This document shows, in pieces, positions 55,675 through 64,000 of a stretch of 64,000 nt of DNA (its first letter is position 1; each line of letters begins with the position of its first letter). The translations under genes and the position numbers were made by a program. Origin of the DNA: Spirochaetales bacterium. Lineage in GTDB: Bacteria > Spirochaetota > Spirochaetia > Treponematales > Treponemataceae. The stretch lies in NCBI GenBank assembly GCA_003246765.1, contig QKDA01000265.1, positions 1 through 64,000 on the forward strand, written 5' to 3'. The notes beneath the pieces were generated by a model that ran no database searches, had not been told where the DNA came from, and worked only from the letters and a program-made list of their open reading frames with translations.

Positions 55675-56825
55675 GGCAACTCCTTTTGCGCCTTACCGGC
55701 AAAAAAACGGGCGAGAAAGGCCGTCCTGTACTGGTCAAAACGGTCATGCTCAATGGCATCCCTGATTTCCGCCATCATGCCGTGCAGGAAGGCAAGGTTA
55801 TGCCACGAAGCCAGCATGGAGCTGAGGATCTCGTCGTTTTTATAGAGGTGACGCATATAGGAGCGGCTGTATTCCCTGCAAACCTTACAGCCGCATTCCG
55901 GGTCAAGGGGACCGAAATCGGCGGCGTAACGCTCCTTCTTGATCGCGATGATACCGTCCCTGGTGAACAAGGATCCGTTTCGGGCGTTTCTAGTGGGAAG
56001 CACGCAGTCGAAGATATCGATTCCGTTTTTGACAGCGTCCAGGATATAATCCGGCGTGCCGATTCCCATGACGTATCGCGGCTTGTCACGGGGAAGCAGG
56101 GCTGCCGTGGCCTCGAGAAATTCGGAATAGGCCTCTGCGGGCTCCCCCACCGAGAGCCCGCCGATGGCGATGCCCGGGGGATCAAGATCGATGACGGACT
56201 GAGCGCTTTCCTTTCTGAGGTCATGATAGAAATTACCCTGGACGATCGGAAAAAGCTTTCCCTCATATTCCTCCGGGGAATCTAGCCAAGCCTTGCGGGC
56301 CCTTTTTGCCCAATCCGTGGTAATCACGAGGGCTTCTTTGGCCTTTTTCCAAGGGGTTCCCCAACCGGTGCAAACATCCAGCTGCATTTGAATGTCGCTG
56401 TTAAAAGCCGCTTGCAGGCCCACTACGGACTCGGGGGTAAGAAAATGGGAGGAGCCGTCGATATGGCTGCGGAATTTAACGCCCTCGCCGGTGATCTTTC
56501 GAAAATCGGATAGGGAAAAAACCTGGTAGCCCCCGGAATCGGTCAGGAAATTGCCCTTCCAGCCCGAAAACCCGTGAAGACCCCCGGCTGCCCGCAATAT
56601 GTCGACCCCGGGCCTTAAATAGAGGTGGTAGGTGTTGGCTAAAATGATGTCAAACCCGATCTCCGCCAGGCCGTCTTTCGTCATGGCCTTAACCGTAGCG
56701 TTCGTCCCGACGGGCATAAAGGCGGGGGTTCTGACCGGACCGTGGGGAAGCGTCATCACTCCGGTTCTTGCGTTGGTGAGGGCGTCCTGGTGTTTTATCG
56801 AAAATATGGAATCCGTCTTGATCAT
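55671..56825 (-). CDS. tgt: Queuine tRNA-ribosyltransferase
   Basis: 384 aa TIM-barrel enzyme that exchanges guanine for preQ1 at position 34 of GUN-anticodon tRNAs. The catalytic region is DIFDCVLPTRNARNGSLFTRDG, the substrate loop DSGGYQVFSLSDFRKI, and the zinc site CGCKVCREYSRSYMRHL...H is complete. No queuosine-synthesis genes are in the window. It is followed by the HEAT gene and preceded by lptG. Confidence 0.96.
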   Translation of the reverse strand: MIKTDSIFSIKHQDALTNARTGVMTLPHGPVRTPAFMPVGTNATVKAMTKDGLAEIGFDIILANTYHLYLRPGVDILRAAGGLHGFSGWKGNFLTDSGGYQVFSLSDFRKITGEGVKFRSHIDGSSHFLTPESVVGLQAAFNSDIQMQLDVCTGWGTPWKKAKEALVITTDWAKRARKAWLDSPEEYEGKLFPIVQGNFYHDLRKESAQSVIDLDPPGIAIGGLSVGEPAEAYSEFLEATAALLPRDKPRYVMGIGTPDYILDAVKNGIDIFDCVLPTRNARNGSLFTRDGIIAIKKERYAADFGPLDPECGCKVCREYSRSYMRHLYKNDEILSSMLASWHNLAFLHGMMAEIRDAIEHDRFDQYRTAFLARFFAGKAQKELP

Positions 56826-56829
56826 GTGC

Positions 56830-57900
56830 TTAGGTCCTCGCGAATTTTAGTAGCAGCGCCGACAGGGCTGAAAAAAGAATCACCGGAAACCACGCCCCCG
56901 CCAATGGAGAGACGTACTCCCACTTGGCGAAAAGCATGGAAACCATCTGGGTCACGTAATAACCGACCGCGATGGAAAGGCTGATCAGAAGACTCATGAG
57001 AATCACGTTCTTCTTAAAGCGCCCGCCCAGGGAAATCGAGAAGAACAGCACGATAAATATCGTGAAGGGAAAGGAGAACCTTTTATAGTAGTTAGCCTGC
57101 TCTTCCGCGAAGGGCTGTCCCGAGCGCCTAATACGCTCTATAAACGTTTTGGCGTCCCGGGAACCCAATTCATCGACGCTGGTCGCGTTCTTCCTGAAGG
57201 AAGAAGGATCTTCCGTGAGGTTTATGCCCCGTAAACTTTGGGAGAGGGTCACCTCCCCGTCCGTACCATACGAATAGACCTTCGGATCATCGAGAACCCA
57301 GTTTGGTTCAGCCCAGGTAGCGCTGGGTGCCTGTACGACGGACAGGATTGATCCCTCGTTATCCCGGACCACGACGTAAAGGCTAAAGAGTTTCATGTCC
57401 TTATCCTGGTAGTAATCGGCGCTGTAAACGAACTGACCGTCATCCGAGCGAACGACGATATTTGAATTGCTCAGCGAATCTTCTTCCTTAAGGAGGGCCT
57501 TGACCAGGGTCTTTCTTTCTGCGGAAGAATGGATAACGACGCGGTCTTCGAAAAAGAACATGGCTATCGAGAGGATAAAGCCGAATACAACGAGAGGGAA
57601 TACCAGGGAATAGAGGGGATACCCGGACGCGAATACCGACGTAAGCTCATTCCTCGCGTAAAAGTTCCCCATGGTATAGGCAGAACCGAAGAGGACGGCG
57701 AGGGGCATGGCGTAGGACACGCATTTGGGCACGTAGAGGACCATGGCCCTTATAATATCCCTCGCCGATACCTCGTTGGTAAGGTATTTCCAAAGATTGG
57801 CGAAGAGATCGCCCAATTCCAGCATTAGAACGAAAAACAGGAGGGCTACCACGCATACCGGAAGGAACTCCGTGAATAGATAACGCTGGATAAGTTTCAT
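56830..57900 (-). CDS. lptG: LptF/LptG-family permease (second copy)
   Basis: 356 aa YjgP/YjgQ-family protein. Hydrophobic segments near residues 10-30, 50-75, 95-120 and a C-terminal cluster (FPFTIFIVLFFSISLGG, VILMSLLISLSIAVGYYVTQMVSMLF, WFPVILFSALSALLLKF) surround a periplasmic jellyroll domain (FVYSADYYQDKDMKLFSLYVV). LptF and LptG form the membrane part of the LPS exporter. The lptB ATPase and lptA/C are not in the window. F/G naming is by order only. It overlaps the first copy by ATGA. Confidence 0.87.
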   Translation of the reverse strand: MKLIQRYLFTEFLPVCVVALLFFVLMLELGDLFANLWKYLTNEVSARDIIRAMVLYVPKCVSYAMPLAVLFGSAYTMGNFYARNELTSVFASGYPLYSLVFPLVVFGFILSIAMFFFEDRVVIHSSAERKTLVKALLKEEDSLSNSNIVVRSDDGQFVYSADYYQDKDMKLFSLYVVVRDNEGSILSVVQAPSATWAEPNWVLDDPKVYSYGTDGEVTLSQSLRGINLTEDPSSFRKNATSVDELGSRDAKTFIERIRRSGQPFAEEQANYYKRFSFPFTIFIVLFFSISLGGRFKKNVILMSLLISLSIAVGYYVTQMVSMLFAKWEYVSPLAGAWFPVILFSALSALLLKFART

Positions 57901-59003
57901 TGCAGAGCCCTCCTACCCAGGAAAACGAGAGCGGCCCCCAATACGGTCAGGTTTGGAAGCCACATCATCAGGGTTCCGTCGAGGCCCACGCGAATCGAAA
58001 GGGTTTGGCCTCCGATGAGCATGGCCCAATAAAGGACGGCTATGATTAGCCCGAGGATAAAACCCACGCTCTGACCGTTGGTTTTTGCCAAAAGCCCCAG
58101 GGGAAAGGCCAATATAGTGAAAAAAAGGGCCCCGAAGGGAATGGAAAATTTCTTGTTGAATTCCATTTTGTAGAGGTTAATCTGCTTCAAGTCAGAACCG
58201 GCGTCGATCTTTTTCCGTAATTCCCCGTAAAGGTCCCGTGAACTCATTTCCCGGGGAGTCACCGCAGATGAGTAATTTGGGGCCACCTGTTTCATGAGCA
58301 TTTGATAAGATATGCTTTCAGCGCTGATGGCGTCAAAATTCTCCCGGATTTTTTTGTCTAAAGAAAGAATTTGGGGCGTTTGCATTTCAAGGCTCATGAG
58401 GACGGCGGGATTGTCGCTCTCTTTGATCAGGGCGTCCTTGGCGGCAATAAACCTGCGTTCTCCGCTGCCCCCCGTGTCGATAACCAGAAGGTCGGCCATT
58501 GTCCTTCCCGTTACGCTTCCCGTCACGATAACCGCCTTCTGGTTCTTCTTAATGGAGTTTCCCTCGAGCTCAAGCGCCGGCGTGGAGGTTAAGATGGTGC
58601 GGTACAGCCTCACGTACCTGATGGTTCCGGCAGGAAGCAGTATGTCGTTCGTGAAAAAGGAGATAACCGAGATCAGTAGCCCCGCCAGGGCAACGGGCAC
58701 GAAAATAGCCCGGAGAGGAATACCAAGGGCGTTGGCGGCGATAATTTCCCTATCGCTGACGAAACGACCTAAGCCCATAAGGGTTCCAACCAGGGCCGAA
58801 AACGGGGCGGAGGTCGCAATGATCGAAGGGAGGGCATAGAATATCAACAGGGCAACCTGGGTAAAGGGAGCCTTTTTGGACAGTATATCCTCCGCCATGA
58901 GAAGCATCTGGTTTACGAAAAAAATAAGGAAAAAAAAGAGGAACGAAACCGCGAAATAAATAAGCATCTCGCGGAACACGTACAGAGAGAAGGTCTTTCT
59001 CAT
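57897..59003 (-). CDS. lptF: LptF/LptG-family permease (first copy)
   Basis: 368 aa YjgP/YjgQ-family protein. The N-terminal TM (YFAVSFLFFFLIFFVNQMLLM) and the block PSIIATSAPFSALVGTLMGLGRFVSDREIIAANALGIP are typical. The periplasmic part is about 130-265, then C-terminal TM helices (FGALFFTILAFPLGLLA, GFILGLIIAVLYWAMLIGGQ). The SDREI segment is the family's conserved cytoplasmic loop that contacts the ATPase. It directly abuts dut and overlaps lptG. The cargo in this spirochaete may not be LPS. Confidence 0.88.
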   Translation of the reverse strand: MRKTFSLYVFREMLIYFAVSFLFFFLIFFVNQMLLMAEDILSKKAPFTQVALLIFYALPSIIATSAPFSALVGTLMGLGRFVSDREIIAANALGIPLRAIFVPVALAGLLISVISFFTNDILLPAGTIRYVRLYRTILTSTPALELEGNSIKKNQKAVIVTGSVTGRTMADLLVIDTGGSGERRFIAAKDALIKESDNPAVLMSLEMQTPQILSLDKKIRENFDAISAESISYQMLMKQVAPNYSSAVTPREMSSRDLYGELRKKIDAGSDLKQINLYKMEFNKKFSIPFGALFFTILAFPLGLLAKTNGQSVGFILGLIIAVLYWAMLIGGQTLSIRVGLDGTLMMWLPNLTVLGAALVFLGRRALQ

Positions 59004-59444
59004 TCAATGAGTTCCCGTGGAGCCGTAACCGCCCTCGCCCCGGGCGGTGGCGCTCAAGGAAGCGGCGGGCGCGAAGATTGACCTGGCTACCGGCGCCGTA
59101 ACCAGCTGGGCGATTCTCTCGCCGTCGGTGCATTCCCAGGGTTCAGATCCCAGGTTCACGAGAAGAACTCCAACCTCGCCCCGGTAATCAGCGTCGATCG
59201 TGCCGGGCGAATTAAGGACGGTTATTCCCTTCTTGAAGGCAAGGCCCGAACGGGGCCTGACCTGCACCTCGTAGCCTTGGGGTATTTCCAGGAAGACTCC
59301 CGTCGGGATGAGGGCCCTTCCGCCGGGAGGAATAACCACGGGCGAGTCGATACGGGCGCAAATATCCGCCCCCGCGGCGTCGTGCGTCTTATACTCGGGA
59401 ACTAAGGCGCCCCGCTCTACCCTGATTAAGATCGTCGTTTCCAT
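59004..59444 (-). CDS. dut: Deoxyuridine 5'-triphosphate nucleotidohydrolase (dUTPase)
   Basis: 146 aa trimeric dUTPase. Five family motifs are visible: [36 protein letters not shown] (catalytic Asp), GERIAQLV and the C-terminal [11 protein letters not shown]. It lowers dUTP and supplies dUMP. Its start overlaps the M16 peptidase stop by 19 bp and its stop abuts the lptF start. Confidence 0.97.
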   Translation of the reverse strand: METTILIRVERGALVPEYKTHDAAGADICARIDSPVVIPPGGRALIPTGVFLEIPQGYEVQVRPRSGLAFKKGITVLNSPGTIDADYRGEVGVLLVNLGSEPWECTDGERIAQLVTAPVARSIFAPAASLSATARGEGGYGSTGTH

Positions 59445-60697
59445 TGTCGTTCCAGCTCCTTGGCATATCGTCGCGGAACCAATGCGGCCAGAGATTTTCC
59501 GGCGTCGCCATCGATCGCTTTAAGCCTGCGTTCCAGGGACGAATGCCCGATAGTCGATACTATTTCCATATCCCGCTCCACGGGAAAAATCCTTCCCTCC
59601 CGTATCCATTGCCTGGCAAGCCTCTTCATGCGGTACTCGCTGTCTTCTGAGGCAATCGTGAGTGCCCCTAAGGCCCGTTCCTTCGCGTCTGAAAGCTCCG
59701 ATGCAGAAGGCCCGCCGGTAAAGAATGCCCCGCATTCTCGAAGCAGCTCCCTTACGGCTTCTACGGTTCGATCGGGGGGAGTGGACAGCGAAACCGAGAG
59801 GAATGAAAGCTCCCTAAAAACGTTCACCGACCCGGTTATGGAATAACAAAGTCCCTTTTCCTCCCTGAGAGACTGAAAAAGCCTGGAACTCACCGTGTCC
59901 GACAGTATATCATTGATGAGGTTCCAGGAAAACCAGTCCTCATCTTCAGAAAAACGGTGAATAGGCCATCCGAGCACGATTTGAGACTGGGTAAACAGGG
60001 ATTTCTCCACTCGTTGACCCTCCCTCCAAAGCCCCTTTTCGGGCCTCAGGATAGCGGGTGAAGGGACCGAGCGGACCCTCGGGTATCTCGAGATTTCCTT
60101 TTCAACGAATCCGTCGTCGAATGAACCCGTAACGGTCACGCATGAAAGGCTTTCAATGAATGTATCGCTGTAAAACGCTTTCAAGTCGCTTACGGCAATC
60201 GCGTTTACGCTTTGAACCGTACCCGCTATGGCCTTTCCGAGGGAGGATTCGGGGAAGGTGCGTTCCATGAACCACTCCGAACAGGTTTCTTCGGGATCGT
60301 CAAGGTAAGAGAGAATCTCGCTGACGATGACGCCGCGCTCGGTTTCTACATCCTCTTCCCGAAAGGAGGACTCGGTGAGCATGGACATCATGACAGGGAG
60401 TATCTCCGGCAACCTCGAGCCCGGAATCACTGCGTAAAGGCAGATCTGCTCGCGTTCGGTGAAGGCGTTCACGTAGCCGCCGGTCCTGTCGAAAACCCGG
60501 GCTATATCCCTGGCCGTCTTGTCCCCGGTTCCCTTAAACAGCATGTGCTCCAGGAAATGTGCTGCTCCGTGAAGCCCCTCCTTCTCGTCCCGGGTTCCCG
60601 TAAAAAACCAAAAACCGATCGCTGCGGTTTGCGTCGCAGCGACCGGTTCGGTAATAAGGGTTACGCCGTTTCCGAGGGAACGGTTATTTATCGGCAT
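59426..60697 (-). CDS. M16-family zinc metallopeptidase
   Basis: 423 aa M16B-like peptidase. The zinc motif [11 protein letters not shown] (HxxEH) near residue 48 is intact, followed by [13 protein letters not shown] and the downstream acidic ligand region [11 protein letters not shown]. The C-terminal domain has the R/Y pair of the family (ITGSVNVF region). It resembles mitochondrial processing peptidase/YmxG-type proteins and usually acts on small proteins or peptides. It lies between pnp and dut, the same pairing seen next to pnp in several bacteria. Confidence 0.92.
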   Translation of the reverse strand: MPINNRSLGNGVTLITEPVAATQTAAIGFWFFTGTRDEKEGLHGAAHFLEHMLFKGTGDKTARDIARVFDRTGGYVNAFTEREQICLYAVIPGSRLPEILPVMMSMLTESSFREEDVETERGVIVSEILSYLDDPEETCSEWFMERTFPESSLGKAIAGTVQSVNAIAVSDLKAFYSDTFIESLSCVTVTGSFDDGFVEKEISRYPRVRSVPSPAILRPEKGLWREGQRVEKSLFTQSQIVLGWPIHRFSEDEDWFSWNLINDILSDTVSSRLFQSLREEKGLCYSITGSVNVFRELSFLSVSLSTPPDRTVEAVRELLRECGAFFTGGPSASELSDAKERALGALTIASEDSEYRMKRLARQWIREGRIFPVERDMEIVSTIGHSSLERRLKAIDGDAGKSLAALVPRRYAKELERQWKRRS

Positions 60698-62777
60698 CGT
60701 CCCCGAGAGCGTCCACGTAGGAAAGGTTCAAGCGGCCCATCTTGTCGATCTCGAGAAGCTTGACCGGGATGTGCTGCCCTTCCTTGACCACGTCGGATAC
60801 GTTGGCCACCCGGGTCCGGGAAAGCTTGGAGATGTGGCAGAGCCCTTCCTTTCCGGGAAGGATCTCCACGAAGGCTCCGAAGTCCATGATTCTCTTGACG
60901 GTTCCCTCGTAGATGCGGCCGACCTCGGGATCTTCCACGATGCCCTTTACCGCGTCCCGCGCGCCGAGGGCGTGCTTGGCGGTTTTGCCGTAAATGGTCA
61001 CGGTTCCGTCGTTTTCCGTATTGATGGTCACGGAGAACTGCTCAGAGATGGCCTTGATGTTCTTTCCGCCGGGTCCGATCAGGGCGCCGATCTTGTCGGT
61101 TTCAATCTTCATGACCTCGATGCGGGGCGCATACTCGGAAATCTGGGCGGAGGGCTTGGAAATCGTCTTGTTCATGATGCCCAGGATGTGGAGCCTTCCG
61201 CGTTTGGCTTGGGCCAGGGCATTCTTCATGATCTCGGTGGAGACGCCGGCGATCTTGATGTCCATCTGGAACCCGGTAATTCCGCGCTCGGTTCCGGCGA
61301 CCTTAAAGTCCATGTCTCCGAGGTGGTCTTCCTCTCCGAGAATGTCGGAAAGGATCGCGTACTTGTCGCCCTCGGTGATGAGGCCCATGGCGATGCCCGC
61401 TACGGGAGCCTTCATGGGCACGCCCGCATGGAGCATGGAAAGGGTTCCGCCGCATACGCTGGCCATGGAAGAAGAGCCGTTGGACTCGAGGATCTCGGAC
61501 ACCACGCGGACCGTGTAGGGGAAGGCTTCCCGGGAGGGAACCATGGGCTCCAGGGACCGGCGGGCGAGATACCCGTGGCCGATTTCACGGCGGCCGGTTC
61601 CCATGCGGCCCACTTCGCCGACCGAATAGGGCGGGAAGTTATAGTGAAGGAGGAAATGCTCCCGGCGGTCGCCCTCGATATCGTCAAAAACCTGCTCGTC
61701 GAAGACGGTACCCAGGGTAGCTACAGCCAGGGCCTGGGTTTCGCCGCGGGTGAACACCGCCGAACCGTGGGGCCGGGGAAGCACGCCGATTTCGCAGGTG
61801 ATGTCCCGGATGTCCTCGGTGCCGCGCCCGTCGACGCGAACGCCCTTTTCGAGGATGGTAGTGCGAAGGATGGAATACTCCATGTCTTCGAACAGGGCGT
61901 CGAAAAGCTTTTTCTGTACCGCGTCGGCAAGCTGTTCAGCGTACTTTGCGGTGAGATCGGACTTGACCGCGTCGCAGGCGGCGCGGCGCTCGAATTTGCC
62001 CTTTACGTAGAGGGCCGCCGAGAGCCTGGGATAGGCCTCGGCGCGGATCGCTTCTCGGTTGGCGAGCTCGACCTTCATGGGGCTTAGGGGAAGTTTTTCC
62101 TTACCCACCTGGGCTCGGAGGTCCTCCTGGAGCTTGCAGATTACCTTGATGAACTCGCTTGCCTTGTCGAGGGCCCCGAGCATCACTTCCTCGGAAACCT
62201 CGTGGGCGCCGCCTTCAACCATGGTAATGCCCTCGGCGGTTCCCGCCACGACGATCTCCATGTCCGCCTTCTCGATTTGCTCGAAGGTGGGATTGATGAC
62301 GTACTCGCCGTCCAGGTAGGCGATGCGTGCAGCGGCCACGGGACCGTTAAAGGGGATATCGGAAATGGTTACCGCCGCGGAGCTCGCGATAACCGCGAGG
62401 ATGTCCGGGGGGTTTATCATGTCCGACGAAATGGTGGTGGGAACGATCTGGATGTCCCGACCGAAAGCCTTGTCGAAGAGGGGCCGCATGGGACGGTCAA
62501 TGAGACGGGAAACGAGGATTTCCTTGTCTTTGGGCCTGCTTTCGCGCTTAATGAACCCGCCGGGAATCTTTCCGGCGGCGTAGTACTTTTCGTTGTAATC
62601 CACCGTGAGGGGAACGTAGTCTAGGCCTTCCTGGCTAGAGGAAGAGGCGCAAACCGTGGCGATTACCGCCGATCCTGCGTATTGCGCGTAAATGGAGCCG
62701 TTAGCCTGCTTTGCGAGGCGTCCGGTCTCCAGGATCAGGTCATCGTTCCCGATCCGGTAGGATATTTTCGTTGCCAT
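60684..62777 (-). CDS. pnp: Polyribonucleotide nucleotidyltransferase (PNPase)
   Basis: 697 aa 3'-5' exoribonuclease. Two RNase PH domains (about 1-215 and 300-540), with GSAVFTRGETQALAVATLG and DILGEEDHLGDMDFKVAGTE, are followed by a KH domain (KIETDKIGALIGPGGKNIKAI) and an S1 domain (YEGTVKRIMDFGAFVEILPGKEG). It degrades mRNA and can add tails. ATG is preceded by AAGGA. It lies downstream of rpsO behind an intrinsic terminator, so its level may depend on read-through. The protein ends with an acidic tail. Confidence 0.97.
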   Translation of the reverse strand: MATKISYRIGNDDLILETGRLAKQANGSIYAQYAGSAVIATVCASSSSQEGLDYVPLTVDYNEKYYAAGKIPGGFIKRESRPKDKEILVSRLIDRPMRPLFDKAFGRDIQIVPTTISSDMINPPDILAVIASSAAVTISDIPFNGPVAAARIAYLDGEYVINPTFEQIEKADMEIVVAGTAEGITMVEGGAHEVSEEVMLGALDKASEFIKVICKLQEDLRAQVGKEKLPLSPMKVELANREAIRAEAYPRLSAALYVKGKFERRAACDAVKSDLTAKYAEQLADAVQKKLFDALFEDMEYSILRTTILEKGVRVDGRGTEDIRDITCEIGVLPRPHGSAVFTRGETQALAVATLGTVFDEQVFDDIEGDRREHFLLHYNFPPYSVGEVGRMGTGRREIGHGYLARRSLEPMVPSREAFPYTVRVVSEILESNGSSSMASVCGGTLSMLHAGVPMKAPVAGIAMGLITEGDKYAILSDILGEEDHLGDMDFKVAGTERGITGFQMDIKIAGVSTEIMKNALAQAKRGRLHILGIMNKTISKPSAQISEYAPRIEVMKIETDKIGALIGPGGKNIKAISEQFSVTINTENDGTVTIYGKTAKHALGARDAVKGIVEDPEVGRIYEGTVKRIMDFGAFVEILPGKEGLCHISKLSRTRVANVSDVVKEGQHIPVKLLEIDKMGRLNLSYVDALGDDADK

Positions 62778-62807
62778 AGGGTTTCCTTATTGTCGTGGGT
62801 AGAAAAT

Positions 62808-62846
62808 AAAAAAAGTTACCCGCCGGTTGAATGGGCAGGTAACTTT
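62808..62846 (-). terminator. Intrinsic terminator/attenuator between rpsO and pnp
   Basis: On the minus strand AGTTACC (62844-62838) pairs with GGTAACT (62820-62814) around a 17-nt loop with further pairing potential, and a T-rich run follows. It lies just after the rpsO stop and about 40 nt before pnp. Confidence 0.8.
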
Positions 62847-62850
62847 GACC

Positions 62851-63120
62851 TTACTTGCGGAGCCCGAGATCCTGAATAAGGGCCCGGTAACCCTCGAGGT
62901 CCCTGCGCTGCAGGTATTTCAGAAGCCGCCGGCGCTGGCCGACGAGAATGATAAGACCGCGGTTGCTGTTCTTATCCTTCTTGAAGGTTTTGCAGTGCTC
63001 GGTGAGCTGCTTGATCCGCTCGGTAAGAAGCGCGATCTGGACCTTGGTATTTCCGGTATCCTTTTCGTTGTCGCCGAATTTCGAGACCACCGCAGTGGTT
63101 TCTTCTTTTGTAAGTGCCAT
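62851..63120 (-). CDS. rpsO: 30S ribosomal protein S15
   Basis: 89 aa, the normal length. The signature region VQIALLTERIKQLTEH and KDKNSNRGLIILVGQRRRLLKYLQRRD match S15, which binds 16S rRNA helices 20-22. AAGGAG lies close to the ATG. It is followed by an intrinsic terminator and pnp, the widespread rpsO-pnp order. Confidence 0.98.
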   Translation of the reverse strand: MALTKEETTAVVSKFGDNEKDTGNTKVQIALLTERIKQLTEHCKTFKKDKNSNRGLIILVGQRRRLLKYLQRRDLEGYRALIQDLGLRK

Positions 63121-63145
63121 ACTTACTCCTTCTCTATCGATATCA

Positions 63146-63982
63146 TCATGATAACCTAAATCGCGCGGTGCTGATGTCTTCCGGTTTCGGTAGATAACCG
63201 ATTCCGTCGGCTTCGATTCTCAGGAAGCCTCCGGTGACCGCAAGCAACGCACCAACCATTCCGCCGTGAATCAGCGAAAGATCCACGGGAAACCGTCCCT
63301 CCCCGGGAAGGACTTGCGTAATCTCCTGAACGGGAACCTCCAGGCCATGGGCGGTTACCGTCCAACCGATTGCGGTAAAATCCAGTAAAAATGGATGTCC
63401 GAGAAGCCGTTCCGCGTGGGCGAAATCAGCTGATTGAACGGCCTTCCTGACAGCGCTTGAGCTAATACGCTGACCGTCGAGTTCAACCTGCTGAATGGAA
63501 TCGATACGGAAACCATCCCGGTGGGCAATGGCGGTTAATTCCGCCATCCCGGTATCCAGGCGATGCCCGCAACGGAAGTCCGGGCCGACGGCCGCGTACC
63601 GCATGCGAAGCTTTTTTACCAGAATATCGAAGAATACACCTCCTGACATTTTACTGAAATTTGAGGAAAAGTCAATGAGGAGGGTAAACTTGAAGCCTAG
63701 TTCCTCAAATCGCCGGAGCCTTAGGGTTAGGGTTGAAACATCTCCGGGATATGCGTCGCCCTTCTTTATGGATCCCGGTGAACGGATAAAGGTCACGATT
63801 CCCGGCACGTGCCTATGCTGAAGGGCATTGGCGCATACAGCGTCAAAAAGGGCTTTATGGCCCAAATGGGGACCGTCGAATCCGCCGATCGTTACGGCGG
63901 TGCCATCCGTTCCGGAACACATCGAATCGATGAGATTTCGTGCGTCAGGGTTTTCGAGCTGATCCCACCAAAGTATCTTCAA
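63146..63982 (-). CDS. ribF: RibF-like FMN adenylyltransferase (FAD synthetase), kinase part not evident
   Basis: 278 aa. The N-terminal nucleotidyltransferase is clear: TIGGFDGPHLGHKALF (HxGH) and the ISSSAVRKAVQSAD block. The second half (about 185-278) should be riboflavin kinase, but the expected FPTANL-type motif is missing and the segment reads FLLDFTAIGWTVTAHGLEVPV. So FMN adenylation is likely while riboflavin phosphorylation is unproven; a separate kinase may exist elsewhere. Start is TTG 63982 (KILWWDQL) near the right edge; GGGGG upstream may be its ribosome-binding site. It precedes rpsO. Confidence 0.85.
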   Translation of the reverse strand: MKILWWDQLENPDARNLIDSMCSGTDGTAVTIGGFDGPHLGHKALFDAVCANALQHRHVPGIVTFIRSPGSIKKGDAYPGDVSTLTLRLRRFEELGFKFTLLIDFSSNFSKMSGGVFFDILVKKLRMRYAAVGPDFRCGHRLDTGMAELTAIAHRDGFRIDSIQQVELDGQRISSSAVRKAVQSADFAHAERLLGHPFLLDFTAIGWTVTAHGLEVPVQEITQVLPGEGRFPVDLSLIHGGMVGALLAVTGGFLRIEADGIGYLPKPEDISTARFRLS

Positions 63983-64000
63983 TTTTGGCCCCCGAAAACG

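Noticed and set aside
60771-62087. 438 aa ORF on the plus strand
   Set aside because: Antisense shadow of pnp, which has clear domains on the minus strand.

Overview
This window looks like a chromosomal core segment from a high-GC, double-membraned spirochaete of the Treponema/Spirochaeta group. The species is inferred, not proven. Pointers are the very long GreA with an N-terminal extension (a form known from Treponema and Borrelia), an LptD/LptF/LptG export set, a Lol-type ABC exporter, a CHASE2-type adenylate cyclase, many TPR/HEAT/PEGA envelope proteins, and mcsA-mcsB-clpC without ctsR. No insertion sequence, prophage, CRISPR array or rRNA was seen. Coding density is extreme: almost every junction is a 4-bp ATGA/GTGA overlap or a gap of a few bases, and no gene-free stretch exceeds about 300 bases.

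Layout. 1-3079 (-): mrfA-mrfB DNA-repair pair, with mrfB running off the left edge. 3215-4486 (+): glgC with its own promoter and terminator. 17952-4563 (-): one long operon starting with an orphan Cas2-fold gene, then prfB (with an intact programmed +1 frameshift), a degenerate receiver protein, a PEGA protein, ftsY, an exported protein, a Lol-type transporter (permease-ATPase-permease), mcsA, mcsB, clpC and avtA. 18031-19251 (+): exported FN3-like/TPR protein. 25685-19263 (-): phoH, an HD-type c-di-AMP phosphodiesterase candidate, ybeY, corC and a TPR protein. 31732-25740 (-): uvrA and lptD. 31892-31820 (-): tRNA-Val(UAC). 43446-31944 (-): recA, folK, scpA, scpB, rluB, cmk, rpsA, a GAF/AAA+/Fis activator, a TPR membrane protein, adenylate cyclase and a lipoprotein. 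43561-44661 (+): prs. 48347-44658 (-): rpe and three TPR/exported genes. 48436-54274 (+): TPR protein, long greA, VWA membrane protein. 63982-54328 (-): ribF, rpsO, pnp, M16 peptidase, dut, lptF, lptG, tgt, HEAT-repeat protein.

The genes combine translation and RNA metabolism (prfB, rpsA, rpsO, pnp, ybeY, phoH, tgt, rluB), DNA repair and chromosome segregation (uvrA, recA, mrfAB, scpAB), envelope biogenesis (Lol, Lpt, PEGA and TPR proteins, ftsY) and proteostasis (mcsA/mcsB/clpC).

The most interesting signals are: (i) several transcription-unit heads where a -10 box lies only 5-7 nt before the start codon, implying leaderless mRNAs; (ii) an McsB whose catalytic Cys, NEEDH-type glutamates and phosphoarginine-sensor motif are all replaced although its operon context is intact; (iii) an orphan Cas2-fold protein fixed in front of prfB with no CRISPR nearby, transcribed from a promoter whose -35 element overlaps that of the divergent gene; (iv) a 32-bp tandem hairpin-forming repeat in front of a TPR gene. 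I did not identify a clearly new multi-gene defence or biosynthetic system.
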